The position numbers and the translations under genes were made by a program. A stretch of 64,000 nucleotides of DNA, taken from positions 6,573,501-6,637,500 of the forward strand of contig NC_092561.1 in NCBI RefSeq assembly GCF_037975245.1, read 5' to 3'. A model generated the notes under the pieces. It worked only from the letters and a program-made list of their open reading frames with translations, had not been told where the DNA came from and made no database searches. Shown piece after piece: positions 36,639 through 49,600 of the stretch. This stretch comes from Apostichopus japonicus (lineage: Eukaryota; Echinodermata; Holothuroidea; Aspidochirotida; Stichopodidae). The number at the start of each line of letters is the position of its first letter. The first letter of the stretch is position 1.

Positions 36639-37059
36639 TCCTATACCAGGGTTGTCCAACCTTTTGCAGAGGAGGGCCACATGGAATGATTATGATGAAG
36701 GAGGGGGCCGCATGAACCCTACGCTCGATTTTTCGATTTTTTGCCCGAAGCCCAAGGCAACAAAATGTGAGCACTGCGCGCGGAGCGCACTGATTTATTG
36801 TGCTTCCTGATAAAACAGATGAAAAAAGTCCAGCCGCCCCCCCCCCCCCCCTCCGCTGAGAGTGTCAAACAAACTGACCTGTATCCAGTTTTTTGGACCC
36901 AGAAGGTTCGAATGATTGATTATATAGCTTCAAATTGTTATCAATAATTCTTCTCACTAAAATTTCGCACCGTAGAGCATCTCTGGCGGGCCGGACGCAA
37001 CCCTGCGGCGGGCCGGACTGTGGGCCGCGGGCCGTAGGTTGGACAACCCTGTCCTATAC
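36639..37059 (-). mobile_element. Non-autonomous hAT element, 405 bp, copy 2 (inverted)
   Basis: The element occupies 36647-37051 with the same 16-bp terminal inverted repeats as copy 1 but in the opposite orientation. It has its own perfect 8-bp target duplication TCCTATAC (36639-36646, 37052-37059). Different duplications show two independent insertions, 284 bp apart, rather than an internal duplication. The copies are highly similar, differing mainly in a long C run in copy 2 (about 36837-36851), which suggests fairly recent activity. Confidence 0.95.
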
Positions 37060-40000
37060 TGATACCAAAGAGAATAGAGAGAAAATTTTATTCAAAAACT
37101 GACTGTTATGACCAGTTATGGACGATTTGAAAATAGAGGGAGACATTCACATCCACAATAACAACATTTCACTTGCATGTGTGTCAAGTGATACGTGTTC
37201 TTAGACGTCTGATTCTCTCCGTTAAAAGAGTAGACGAATTAATCTAGTGGAAAGTGGACTAAGGTTAAATATATTTATTTATACTTCAGAATTGAAAGAC
37301 AGTACGGTATACTAACCGTAACAACATGAAATTATTTGTTGACAAAAATACCACCGAAAAATAAAACATTTGCATTAAGTTTGTGTGACCTGTAATTGAT
37401 CAAGTTAACCACGATTCTGTAAAACTACTTAATTCATTTTTTTCTCCCCATTAATTTTAAAGATTTATGTGTTTGTTTTGCCTATTTTATTTTTGACTTC
37501 TGCAATTTTTTTGGTTTTTAACATTTTAACGAGGCTTTGTTTTAGTTGAAACAAAGGCTCGTAAAAAACATTGGCGGAAAAAGAAAATTGTTTAATATAT
37601 AGACATACATCTTGTGTATGGTATATATAGTAGACACAAGACACCCACACACTAATGTAATACTATGCGAATTCAAGACACCTCGCTCGAAGAAAAAAAT
37701 GTGCTTGTAATAAGTCGGGTGTAACGAAGCGATTGAAAGTTTGGTATCAATCGACCAGTGTTGACATTCAAATGAATACTGCAGAAATTCAATTAACACG
37801 GGTCTGTATGTTTCGACTCAATATCTCTCCACAGTGTCATGGAGGGATATCAATGATTTATGAGCAGTCTGAGCAAACCAGACAGATTTTTCGAATACAT
37901 ACCGTCAACTAACTCCCACAACTATTGCACATAAAAAATAGTTATTGAATAACTGCCAAGGTCAGTCATGCATAGATATACGTCATCCAACAAAAGAGCG
38001 AGGGCGTCCTATCTATCCCCAAGGTTTCAAAATTCGTAACATTAACAATTAGTGTAATGTTCGTACTAATTTCTCCAAGGAAATAGACAAACGTCGGTTA
38101 TAGTTGAGGCCCCGAAAAGGAACAGGAAGATTTGAGGTATTTTATCCGAAGTGGTTATCTCGAGTTGATTAGGTTCCATCCCTTACCACTAAAGGAACTT
38201 GTATGTTTTGGTTAAGAGAGACCGAATTCACGAGGGATAAATCAGCGGCAAATAGATCAACAGAATTTGTCATTAGGGGTACGAATAGGCGGAAAACATT
38301 TACTAATCGAACTTTTCCCGCCAAAACGACTCCTAACATCAATATCCACGTAGATGGGGATACAGTAAAAATTGGTCTTCGAATTGACCGACCTCTGGAA
38401 TAGAAGAAAAGGGATAGAATTCTAGAAGGTACAATTTGGTTTTGTCAAACTAAAGAATTTTGAATTCCCTCTTTGTCCAAAAAAAAAGGAAAAAGAAAGT
38501 TGTTTATCAAAGATGTAAAATCTGTATTTTGATCTATAGTGGCATACAGAACAATTTGCAAACCAGTTAGTCTCTAGTATATATGACTGTCTCACTACGC
38601 ACGCAACAACAACAACAATAATCCTAGATTCGTCATTGAAAAAGGAATTGCAAAATGAAACCTTGAGAACGTGTTTTTATTTCTTAGTAGATATTGTGAC
38701 ACAAAAATGCTAGAAATGCCCAAATGGTCACATATGTTTTTTAATCATTTAAAAGTATTTTTCCTTCTGTTGTTGACAGTTTTAGACTATGTATAAGTAA
38801 CTTGTACAGTATTCAATAATATTTAATTTACTGTAATGCAACGTATAAGGATATAATGTAATTAATGTTACAGGTAAAGTTGTGTTTAAATTTACTGTAT
38901 ATAACAATGGAATACAAATAAATGATTGTAACAGCAACAAAAAATGCATCATACATTCAGAGTTTTCTGACCTGAAATGTTGTTTTATACATGTACAATT
39001 CAATAAGTCAACAATGAGATTAACGTTGTTTACCACCACTCAACCATTAGGCTACTGTTATAAGGTAGTGTTGTTATTAGAGGGTAGCATACGCCCATCA
39101 AAAGCCCCATTGTTTTCACCACATGTACTTCCATTCATGCTCTTCAACATGCAAGCCACAAAAACTAGATCATGGTTGATAACAGGTCAAAAAAGATGTT
39201 CTCCTGCTGGTTTTTGGCACTTTTCCTGAAGGAAAACAATCGAGCGGATGGATATAGACTCTAATAGGAGTATGCCACCAGAGGCAGTGGAATTCAGACT
39301 ATCATCTTGTGTCGCACACATTATTATAAGACGTAAATTGACTGAACTAGAAGAGCGCCACCTAATTGTATTTTCTTTTATCGTTTTGGGCTATGGAAAT
39401 CTTTCTTAGAGGATCACAAAAGAATTTGACTTCAAGATATCTTTCACCTATAAGGGACAAATTTGGGAACATTTGAAGATCAACTAAAAAATGCTTCAAG
39501 TTTGAAAGGGATTCAAGCAGTATTGATGGAGATACAATACAATAAAAAAAAAACTTCATTGCCAACTCCTGCAGTTTTTCAGTTGATTCAAAGACCGTTG
39601 TCTACCATAAATATTTAAGGGTTATAAAATCTCGAAATGTCAAGAAGTAGCATCATTATGAACTAAAAAAAGCAATGAGATTACTCTGTAATCTGCATAG
39701 ATGATAAATAAAGATAGTTAATATATATCTCTTCCAACTGGAGTTATGTTAGTCATTCGTCATTTGTTTTGACCGCTTACTTACTGTTCTGTTATTCCAA
39801 GCTCGATCGAAAACAATATTCTAGATGAGCGTCCTCTATTTGTTAAACCGCATAAACCTGTGCATCGTGTGTTCATATTGACATTATGGTAGGTTTTCTT
39901 AATTAATATTTAACTATAGGATAAAACACCAAAAATGAAATTCTATAGTTACTAGTGGGTGTGGACTAGTGGGGGGTGGGGACAAAAAGTAGTGAACCAA

Positions 40001-40860
40001 TTCCATTCTTTCTTATCAATCTCTCTTTTACGAGACTTCTCTTTAAACAAAGACTAGAAAGTGAGGACCTCACTCCATGAGTTGAAGTTAGGGGGTGGGG
40101 GTGGGGTGGGGTTGAACCAATTGCATTGAGTTCCCTCCAACACGATGACATGTAAAATAAGGGAGGAAGTGGTGATGTTTTTTTCGCTTTTGCACCAAGT
40201 TTGGACGACAAACTTTATATACTGTATAAGTTTCATGTCATGCTCCAAACTTGCTTGTACTGAAAGTATATATTATCCTGTATCTCTTTAAATACAAATC
40301 AGGAACTGTTTATACTATCAGTATGAGTGCTTTGAAGCATGATATGAGATGACAGTATAGCACGGTATTAGCACTGGAGAATTATCGTCCCAACTGGCTG
40401 AAATGAAAGAAACGAGATTCTTCATTTTATTTCCAGTTTCCAAAGAGGGCGTTCAGAAGCCCCGTTTTCGTTTTTTCTTTTTTTTTTCTTTTTTCCCTTT
40501 TTTTCGGGAAACGGGTTAATTTAGACGGTTGATAATTTAAATATATATCTTTAAGGATGGATTCCAGTAAAATTTGTTTCTGCAAGGGCTTTTATTGATT
40601 TATTTTAAGTTGGAGTAAACAAGTTTCAAGTTGGAAATTAAAATGGTTATAAAGAGGTTAAAATGGTTAGTTGTTAATCCCCCTTGTCTTGTAAAACAGA
40701 TAATGACTGTTTTTACTTAATTAAAGTCTGTTTGGGAGGGGGGGGGGGGGGTAAATTCTGATGTGATACATGCCCATGACTTGTAAGAATAGGTTTCTTT
40801 AGTATAATAACGAGACGAATCAATTGCCGGATGATAGCTAAGACAAACTCTCGAAAGCAT
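37060..40860. other. Intergenic, no confident gene
   Basis: Mostly AT-rich. 38203-38403 (+) has a 66-codon frame of fairly balanced composition with no homopolymer bias, ending HVDGDTVKIGLRIDRPLE; no family is recognised, no splice sites were resolved and it is not claimed as a gene. 38882-39229 (+) is a 115-codon frame with the look of AT-rich chance sequence. A 14-base G run lies near 40738. Confidence 0.4.
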
Positions 40861-40909
40861 CGAACATTCAAATAGCTCAGCTCAGCAAATGGCTTAGCTC
40901 AAATTGCTC

Positions 40910-41145
40910 AAAATATTTCAAATAGCTCAGCGGCTAAACGAATAACACTGAGCTTAATGTTCCGACTTCGATTGATTCCCAATGTAAGTGAAAAATGAAT
41001 TTTTAAAATCCAGCCTATTTCTCGGTCGAATCTTCAAGTATTATGGTTCTGCTGTTATTTTTCCAGCTGACGAATTGGTAAGCGCGACGGTGTAAGCGAA
41101 AGACCGTGCACTGCCAATCGTGTAAATCGTGCTAGGGTTCGAGAC
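40910..41145 (+). mobile_element. Degenerate tRNA-like (SINE) remnants
   Basis: Two box A/box B-like arrangements lie in series: TAGCTCAGCGG followed by CGATTGATTCCC (about 40924-40981), and CTGACGAATTGGTAAGCG followed by GGGTTCGAGAC (about 41067-41143). Both are diverged, so assignment is tentative. Confidence 0.4.
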
Positions 41146-41895
41146 AGGTTCATACCGATTCGGCTGTGGTATGGTGTTTGTTGTGGCCTAGCTGGATCCC
41201 GCGACCATGTCTCCCGTGATGTCGCAAACGAAGTCGAGAGGGGGTGCGTGGAGAATCGGTCGATGGAAGGTTAGCCAGAAGCGATCTAAGTGTCGTGTGT
41301 TATTTCTTGAGGGTCTAACTCTAAGTACTCTCTGAGACTGAATACGTAGCTCAATGAGTCATCATGCGTCTTATACCTCTTCAACGGAAGCTTCCAAGTG
41401 CCATCACAATATATAAATGTTTTAGACAACCTTCAGAGCCGTATATTCTCTGGACAACCTACTAAAATAGCGCCATCTTTTTTCCATACTTCCACTTTTC
41501 CGTATTAGAGTTTACATCATTGATCAAGCCAAGCGAGAAAATCCAGGTATAGATCAAATATTCAATGACGTCATTATGACACTATATCAAGGGATCTTTA
41601 TAAATAACTAAAATTCCTTCTTTTTTTTTCTTTAATAAGAAAGAACAATTTATTTGGCAAACCACAGATCCATTGAAGCAGAACAGTGCTCCAAAACATG
41701 TTGTTGCTGTAGGTTTCCAAAGGGTGAGGTGTGGAAGAGGGGGGGGGGTGTCGGTTCTTTTTTCGATTAATCTATTGATCGCAAAGCGTTACAGTCATTC
41801 TAAAGTTAAAAAAGTCCCTTTACCTAATCTAACCTACAAAGTTAAATATCTCCCAGAATATTTCCCGGAAATAAATACAAATATCTCAATTTTTT

Positions 41896-41940
41896 GGATG
41901 GATGGATGGATGGATGGATGGATGGATGGATGGATGGATG
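41896..41940. repeat. (ATGG)n microsatellite
   Basis: About eleven uninterrupted tetranucleotide units. A 90-codon + frame reading through it ends in repeated MDGW and is spurious. Confidence 0.95.
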
Positions 41941-42645
41941 AATGAAAGTATGAATGCATGAATATTATAAGGTATTGGCAAAGCCCACATTCTGTCTGTG
42001 CCGAGATGACGAAAACGTAAAAGGAGGTTGGTAAGGGGGGAAAAGACCAGAAAAAAACTTACGTATTACTCTAATTACAAAATGTAACGCTGTTAGAAAA
42101 GAACATACGCTTTTAGAGGTGACTTATCAATGTTGACGAACTTGCGGGTACGGACAGGAATGGAGTTCCAACGCTTCCGTCCACAAATGTTACGAGAAAG
42201 CTCGAAGAACCACCTTTGGTGGGTACTCGTGATATAGAGAGCATGAAAGTAGTTAGCATGGCTCTTTGTACCGATTGATTTGTAATCAAAACTAATCAAT
42301 AAACCATGATATCCTGGCTATATGTGTCGAATTGTGGTAAAAACCAAGATCGGAGGTGAAAAGCGGGGTCGGTGGGGGTGGGGTGGGGAACGTTCGTACA
42401 CCGTCTACATAAACAAAGTAAACATTGGATCGCTATCCCTAACTCACATGGATGACGAACCATAGGCGTGGATTTGGGCCGAACAACCTTTATATTAATG
42501 TACAGTAGTGTAATGTACTTTTCCACAACAACACGTTTTGTAAACATCTATTGTTCCTCAGTTGTCAATTACATGTGTTCCTTAAGATTGCAGAATGTTT
42601 ATAAACTACTATTCGAAAATTAGAAGTCTCGTGCAATTTCTTTCT

Positions 42646-42648
<3 letters not shown>

Positions 42649-42695
<47 letters not shown>

Positions 42696-42696
42696 A
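42649..42696. repeat. (TA)n(TG)n microsatellite
   Basis: A TA run of about 34 bp passing directly into TG repeats. Confidence 0.95.
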
Positions 42697-42809
42697 CATC
42701 TGCTTTGCTTAAATTAACTTCGATTAAACTTTCAACAATGTTTCTCGTGTCGAAACAACATGTACCGTTTAGTACCCAGAAGTCATCACACCTTCTTTTC
42801 ATTACAGTT

Positions 42810-43010
42810 GAATTGCCACGATGACGTCATTCACTATACTGTTGCCAGATGCATTTACGAAAATATTACCAAATTAAACAAAATTCATATCTTCGCCATA
42901 AAAAAATGGTATGAGGGTGTGGTTTGACCTTGAGACTCAGAAAATTTCCAACACATTTATTCAGCAATCAACCTCGGTCGCCGAAAATATCCCTGGAAGT
43001 GTTGTAGAAT
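42810..43010 (+). repeat. Dispersed repeat family, copy B
   Basis: Diverged relative of 20205-20400 with the same block order, starting at a TGACGTCA palindrome (42822-42829) and GTTGCCAGATGCAT. Confidence 0.6.
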
Positions 43011-44653
43011 CCATTTTATTTTTCCAGACGGGTGTGATATCAGTGGGCTGAAATAATGTTTGAAAATGTCGTGCCCAGGAACCCTCCTAAACTATGTATC
43101 TGATATGGGTGTTTATACGGTTCAATTGACGTGTTATGTCAGGGGATTCGGATCTGTTGGGTTCGAAAATTGTCTTACTCCATACTCAATGTAATATGGT
43201 ACATTATGTTTACATAGTTTGCTAACATAATGGAACATTATAATGAAATAGTGGTTTGTGTCCACCAAAACATCATGGTTCGAAAGTATACAAGTTTAAT
43301 TTATTAGTACTCGGAACAACGAGATTTTGAACCCGAAGCAAGCAGCTATATAAGCCATTTTAGAGAATATTAGTAACAAATGTCAAATGGCAGCTTCAAG
43401 TTTGTCCTCAACCATTTTAAGGCCATCAAATTGGTTTTTGTTTAGTTGTATAAAAGTTATTCGAAGTAATGATTTTAGTTTATGTAATACGTTTTAGCGT
43501 TGTGGGGCATACAGGAAACAACAGGAAATAATGGTGACCAATATAGTATAATTTAAGGAACGACTCTGTATACATGATCATGGAAGCATTGTTAGTGATA
43601 CTTCGATGCGATCGCTGAATATATACGGGGAAACAAAATGCACAAGAGATGAGTCAGCCCTTCCCCCAAAGTTACAAAATGAACATAGTCTCTATATGCA
43701 TTCTATAATAAGTGATCTAAGCTTCCAAAATATGAACTTATTCAAAGTTACTTTATGAGCGGTATACAACGCGTCCATATAGAAGATGTGTATTTTGGAC
43801 AATTGTCACGGGTGGCGGTAACGTGTCCATATAGAAAACGGGTATAGTAGACCATGGTCATGATGATAGACTACAGCCCTTTGAGAGCATACTCACTCCA
43901 AGCAAAAAAACAGAAGTCTACCCCTCTCCCGCTTAACAGGAAAATACTATCCGTTTATTTATTTATTTCACAGCTTAGACTAAATGTATTCGACAGACTA
44001 TATACCATAACTGGTTTAAATGAGCAATGTCGGTAGTGATGTTACACTGTTCTCATATACCGCTGGTTTATATTTTCAATAAAATAAAAGCATAAAAAAG
44101 GATATATATTATAATTTAAAAGCTTCATACACTATCAGAGATTTGATTATATCCGATTTATTCATATCACACCAGATCGCTCTTATCAATAAGCTGGTCT
44201 GTCATGATTAAAATTATGACGAGAAAATGAAAACATTTTTTGAAAGCAAATGACAGGCATCGTTGAATGCTGACCGATTAAATAAAATTAATTCCTTTTT
44301 TCGTCTCATGAATTCATAAAATTTACCTTTACCGTGCACGCTCATTTCCCAATGTATGCAATCAAACGATTTGATTAGGGTATGTATACGTCGTTTCGGC
44401 TTTATTGATGCTTCTATGTATACGAACCTGCATAATTATGACCATCACTAACAATCAAAATACCAAAATATATCATATTTTGTTCAGTTCAAAGCACAAC
44501 GCTCTACAATATTTTCGAAAGGAAATTAATGTTTACAGTTTAAACATATAATAACATGGAAGGCCATAAGTCAATTACTATATTGTACCAAAGACGGTAT
44601 AAGTCAATTATTTATACGAAAAAAACAGAAATATTTCACGGGACACGATAAGA

Positions 44654-44689
<36 letters not shown>

Positions 44690-46496
44690 CATATAATTAT
44701 GATTACATATATATATATATATATATATATAGATGTGGGGCCTATATATATTACAGATACATAATATTAAACATATTATAGCTATGTACCTATATATATA
44801 GATATTCCTACCGATTATCCGTTGTGTAATTATCCCGTAGTCCCGAATAATAATTATCCTCGATCTTAATTAGTGATATGTGTGTAAGTACAAGTTACCG
44901 AACAGGTCTCCAATTAGACCATGTCAAGCGGCGAAGCGCGCCCCCGTTCATTTCCGCGCGGAAGTTCGGACCATGCAACAGAAGTCCGTTACGTTGTGCA
45001 AGATTCATAGAGGCGCAACCAAGCGTGATAAAACACCTCCCAATCCGTAGCTTAAGATATATTTAAGCCTGCGGGTTGGTCACACGTGCGAGGTGGTGTG
45101 GCCCGCAGAAAATTCAACGTCTCTCCCTGTATTCTTTCTAATTTTGGTTTTCTTTTTCTTTTCTTTTTTTTTTAATTTCTTTTCTTCTTATTCTCTCTCT
45201 CTCTCAATTTTTTGACAACCTTGTAATAAAATATTTGAGAAATCAATCAACGACCCGGATTGTCGTTCGCCGCCATTCTCGAGCCTCCTCGAATAAGGAT
45301 TCTGAATATCAATTTTTCTTTTAATATTATTAATCGTCAAGAATACCATCAAAATATATTAAGATATATGATCGACTTAAAGGTTATATATAGATGAATA
45401 AGATGAATTTAAGAAGATTAGAGATGTTATTACAAATTTTAACTAGCCAGTTCTTGTGAAAGAAGTGAAATAAAATGCTCTTCCTGTGGGATTATAAAGT
45501 CAAGTCGTTAGAACTGCAGGCAACAGGCCACTGCAGTGTTGAACGTTCCGGTTTGGCGGAAACGGTTTTGTTTATTAACACGTGACCCCAGCCTGCATTA
45601 ACGATATGATGTGTGCTTTTTGTTAGGATGTGTTAAGCTCATGTAATTAATAAATTTGCCTCGAAGGAAAGAAACAAGGAATTTGGAATTGATTGTTTGT
45701 GTATCGTCTTTTGTTTTGTTTTCTACTTTTTCTTTTGTTCTATTTTGGTTATATTTTTCTTCTTGCTTTATTTGTTTTTACTTTGTTAAACACTTGCCTA
45801 AACTTTTTTCTACTTTCTTTTACATTTATTTACTTATTTATTTTTACTTTCTCGTTTTCTTCAGTTTTACTTTTATTTATTTACTTTATTTATTTGTGCT
45901 CTCTTTTAAACCACGTTTGTTAGGTGTAAAGTTGTTCTCAAATGTGATACTTCAAGATTCGACCATTCCCTCAAGTTTTTTTCTTCTTCTAAGCATATAC
46001 TATTGTAAAGTGTTATATTTTCTCTAAATGATATACGTGAACAGCTACAAAATCACTGTTATGTGTTAATAACATAATTCTTACGACATGATAAGGACTT
46101 TCACTGATGAAGAAGATGCTCAATTTTCTCTCCTTTTTTCCTTTTTTCTATGTAACCAGATCTATGTACAGATTTCTTGATAATACGTTTTGTGCCATTT
46201 TACTGAAAAATTTAGACACATGTGTCACTGTCTAACAAAGTGTCTGCCCCTCTCCCTCCTCACCCCCCCCCCCACCCCTCAGATTGAACCCTCATTAACT
46301 CTGAGAATAAGGATAACAATTTGCAATTAAACAAGATAAAGCACCAGACTTTTATATTGAATTAAAACTCTTAATTAGGAGCAACCAAGTTATTGTAATA
46401 GACAGATTTTGTCAATAAGGTTTATCCTATTTTTGTGAATATTACATTGATTGGTAAAACAAAGCACACGATTAACAACCCAACGCAAAGTATAGG
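43011..46496. other. Intergenic with (TA)n tracts, no gene seen
   Basis: TA tracts lie at 44657-44688 and 44705-44731. 44890-45110 is a GC- and CpG-richer island of about 220 bp without recognisable coding or RNA features. 45690-45900 is T-rich, and its 123-codon frame (45656-46027) is almost all Phe/Leu/Tyr, typical of T-rich DNA. Confidence 0.45.
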
Positions 46497-46622
46497 GGAG
46501 TGGAGGGGAGGGGAGGGGAGGGGAGAGGAGGGGAGGGGAGAGGAGGGAACAGGATGTGAGAGGAGAGGAGGGGAGAGGAGAGGAGAGGGGGCAGAGGAGG
46601 GGAGAGGAGGGGAGAGGAGAGG
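46497..46622 (+). repeat. Polypurine GGGGA/GGAGA tract
   Basis: About 125 bp of nearly uninterrupted purine made of GGGGAGGGGAGAGGA words, followed by a purine-poor boundary. Such mirror-rich homopurine tracts can form triplex DNA, and the G4 runs allow quadruplexes. The Glu/Gly/Arg and Ser/Pro/Leu frames here are artefacts. Confidence 0.9.
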
Positions 46623-49600
46623 AAGGACCGGAGCGGCGGAAACACAAGCAGAAGTTTTAGGCAAGTGTAATATAATTAATAAATTAATTATGGTGCCCTC
46701 TAATTGACTTGTCGTGGGGAAAGAACTTTCCAAAGCGCTTCTGATCGTCAAAAGAAGGAAATTCTCAGGAAACTACATAGGGGGAAATTTTTTGCAATTT
46801 TCTGTATATTTCAAAATGGATTTTTAGCGAATGATGACACTCTCTTTTGTCAGTATCTTTATGTAAGTTACTCTGATATTCGTCTGTCCGTTGTCTCGGT
46901 ATGTCTATAATAGTTAAATCATTTTTACTCAGAGAGGATATTTCTGATAAATGTAATAAGCTTGTTTTTTAACCAAATATTTCCAATTCATTAAGACTGC
47001 ATTCTGGTACCATATTGAAACGAGTTAACGCAGGGCAAGTTAAAGGAGTGACAATACGGTGGTGTACTAAAAAGGAAAGATTCAAAAATTAGGAGAAACA
47101 AATAAGTCATATTTTTTTTATATAATTCAAAAATATTTATGTCTTACTAATTTAAAGTAAATTATAAAAAATAATCATAAAAGTATCTATTCAGAAGATT
47201 TGAAAAACAATTATTTCAAATGTAAACAAATTAGAAAATATGACGTTTAGACATTAATTTTGTTTTATATGAACTCTCATTCCAAAGGCCTGAATAATGT
47301 CCAAAATGTTACGGAGGTACATTAGTCACGCACATATGATTGTAGAAATAGATTTAAAAAAAACTAATAAGCCCATTTTTTGTCTTATAGAGTATATCAA
47401 CCATAAAAATGTGATGTTTTTTTTCCCCCTCTTTATTGTTTTTGGCAAATCCGCTTCCAAATTGTTTAAAAGAATTCGCTTCTCATTCCTTATCCGTTTT
47501 CTCTTCATTATTACTATTTTCCCTTCTTCTTTTTTTCTGGTTAGTATACCCTGTTTTTTCTCTCTCTCTTTTCCTTCCTATTATAATGTGTAATGAAGTT
47601 AGCAGGATGAATAATTCTACTAGCTTTGACACACCATCATATTGTTCAATTACTACAAATACACACACAGTCAGTCAGTTAAAATAGCCCTCTAAAGACA
47701 AGTGCGCGCGAGAGAGGTGGAGAGAGACAGAGGCAAAAAACTAAACTAAACTAAACTAAACGGGGTCTGTAATAGAAATTTTAATATCGCCGGAAAAGAT
47801 TTTACCCACGAAAATGTCGTCGGGCTAGTTTGCGCTTGATAAGATTTTGGCAAGCAGGTGTGCAGGTGAATCTACAAATTGAGGTACAAGCATCGATCTA
47901 CCGTCAGATTTTGAAGGGGGGAGAAACTTTGCCTCGTTTATAAGGAGGAGAAGAGAGACAGGGAGAGAGAGCTAGAGAGAAAATAGCTAATTTATAAACG
48001 ATTTCAATAGGCGAGTAAGTAGAGATGGAGTACCGATGCAAGTGGATTATCGTCAGGTTTTTAAGTTTGCTTCAAGTGAGTAAGACATCGTTTAAATTGA
48101 AACGATTTTGGAGGGGTGAGAAAAAGATACGTCAGTAAAAATTAAAAAAGTAGGAAAAAAAAAAAACGCGGAGAAGAGGGATAAGATAAACGTGAAACGG
48201 CCTTGTCGTTCGGTCAATTTAAAAGAATTTCTGGTGACAGTGTGTGTCATGTGGTTAAATAAGTCGGCGCCAGAATGAAATAACTGCTCAGGCTGATTTG
48301 GGGGGTGACATAGGATATTAATATTAAATAATATGTCGTATTGTATTTCCTTTTTTTTTTCTTTTTTTTTTATTCGACCTTAGGTAACAGGCTTCGTTTT
48401 TTGACCACTTAATTGCTTCGGTTTTCATCCACGACGATATAATTACGACAGTTGTTTATTAACATAGTTTTTCCTTTTTACAAATTTTACATGTTTTGTT
48501 TTCTTTTCTCTTAAATTTCTCTTCTTTTCCTTTGGAATGTTTACAACACTATAGATATCATTCTGCAATTGTTCTCATGTTTGGAAAAACATCCAAGTAA
48601 TCAGAGAGAATTTTTTTTTAAATTATTATTAAAGAAAATATGAAGTTGTTTATATAAACCGCAATTTCTTTAATCGAATAACATAAATTTAAATCTGAAT
48701 ATCTTGAAACTGGAAATAGTTATATAGAAGTATCCTTCTCCTTCTCCTTCTCCTTCACCTTCTCCTTCACCTTCTCCTTCTCCTCCTACTCTTGACTCAA
48801 AATATGCTAGAGAAATGTCAAATAGTGGCCACTGTTGGTCACACTTTAGCAAAATCAAAACATGTCGATTTCTTACTTGTGTATTTTTAATCTAATTAAA
48901 CACTCCGATACGTCTGTGGATAACGTTGAGAATATCAACGAGAACCTCAACGAAAATAATTTTGAACATTTTTGGAAATGACACGGAAATATTTCTAGAT
49001 TATACCAGTCCCTTATTTTGTTCAATTCGGAGCATAGCTATCCATTTGTACTTCCGGTGGTGACGTCACAGAACGGAGACAAAGAAAAAGTACCTGACAT
49101 AGTACAATGAAGGAGGAAGTATTACATCTATGACGCAACCGTGACGTCATCAGGGGCGTCGAGGTCAATTACGTCATCGTGTCCGACCCTACATTTCTGA
49201 AGTTTTCAAATTTCTTTCATATAATTTAAAAATAGGGAATACATTATTCTTTATTCCCGGGTCCGTTTAACAACCCAGTGTCCCGAGGCCGTATTCCCTA
49301 CCCCTACCCACCCATCCTCTCCCCTCCCCCCGCCAGTTCTGCTCTTCAGAATGACATAATATACCTTGGTAGAAATATTGTAACCTTTCTATTGTAATTA
49401 TCGTGTGCATGTGACAATTTCACCCACGGCATGACTATTGTAGAGCACGTGCGACAGTGTTGGTGTGGTCACGCGCTGGCAAAAGTTACCGTTCATCTTT
49501 TCTACTTTTTTTTTTTTTTTTGCGACAGGAAAACTTTAAGAAAGCGAAGAAAAAGAAACGTCGACCTTCTATTTCGATATATATATATTCAATGATTTAA

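Noticed and set aside
45656-46027. 123-codon hydrophobic frame resembling a membrane protein
   Set aside because: The DNA is T-rich, so Phe/Leu/Tyr runs follow from composition; no signal of selection or splice sites.
46390-46751. Ser/Pro/Leu-rich frames on the minus strand and Glu/Gly/Arg frame on the plus strand
   Set aside because: Both are translations of the homopurine tract.
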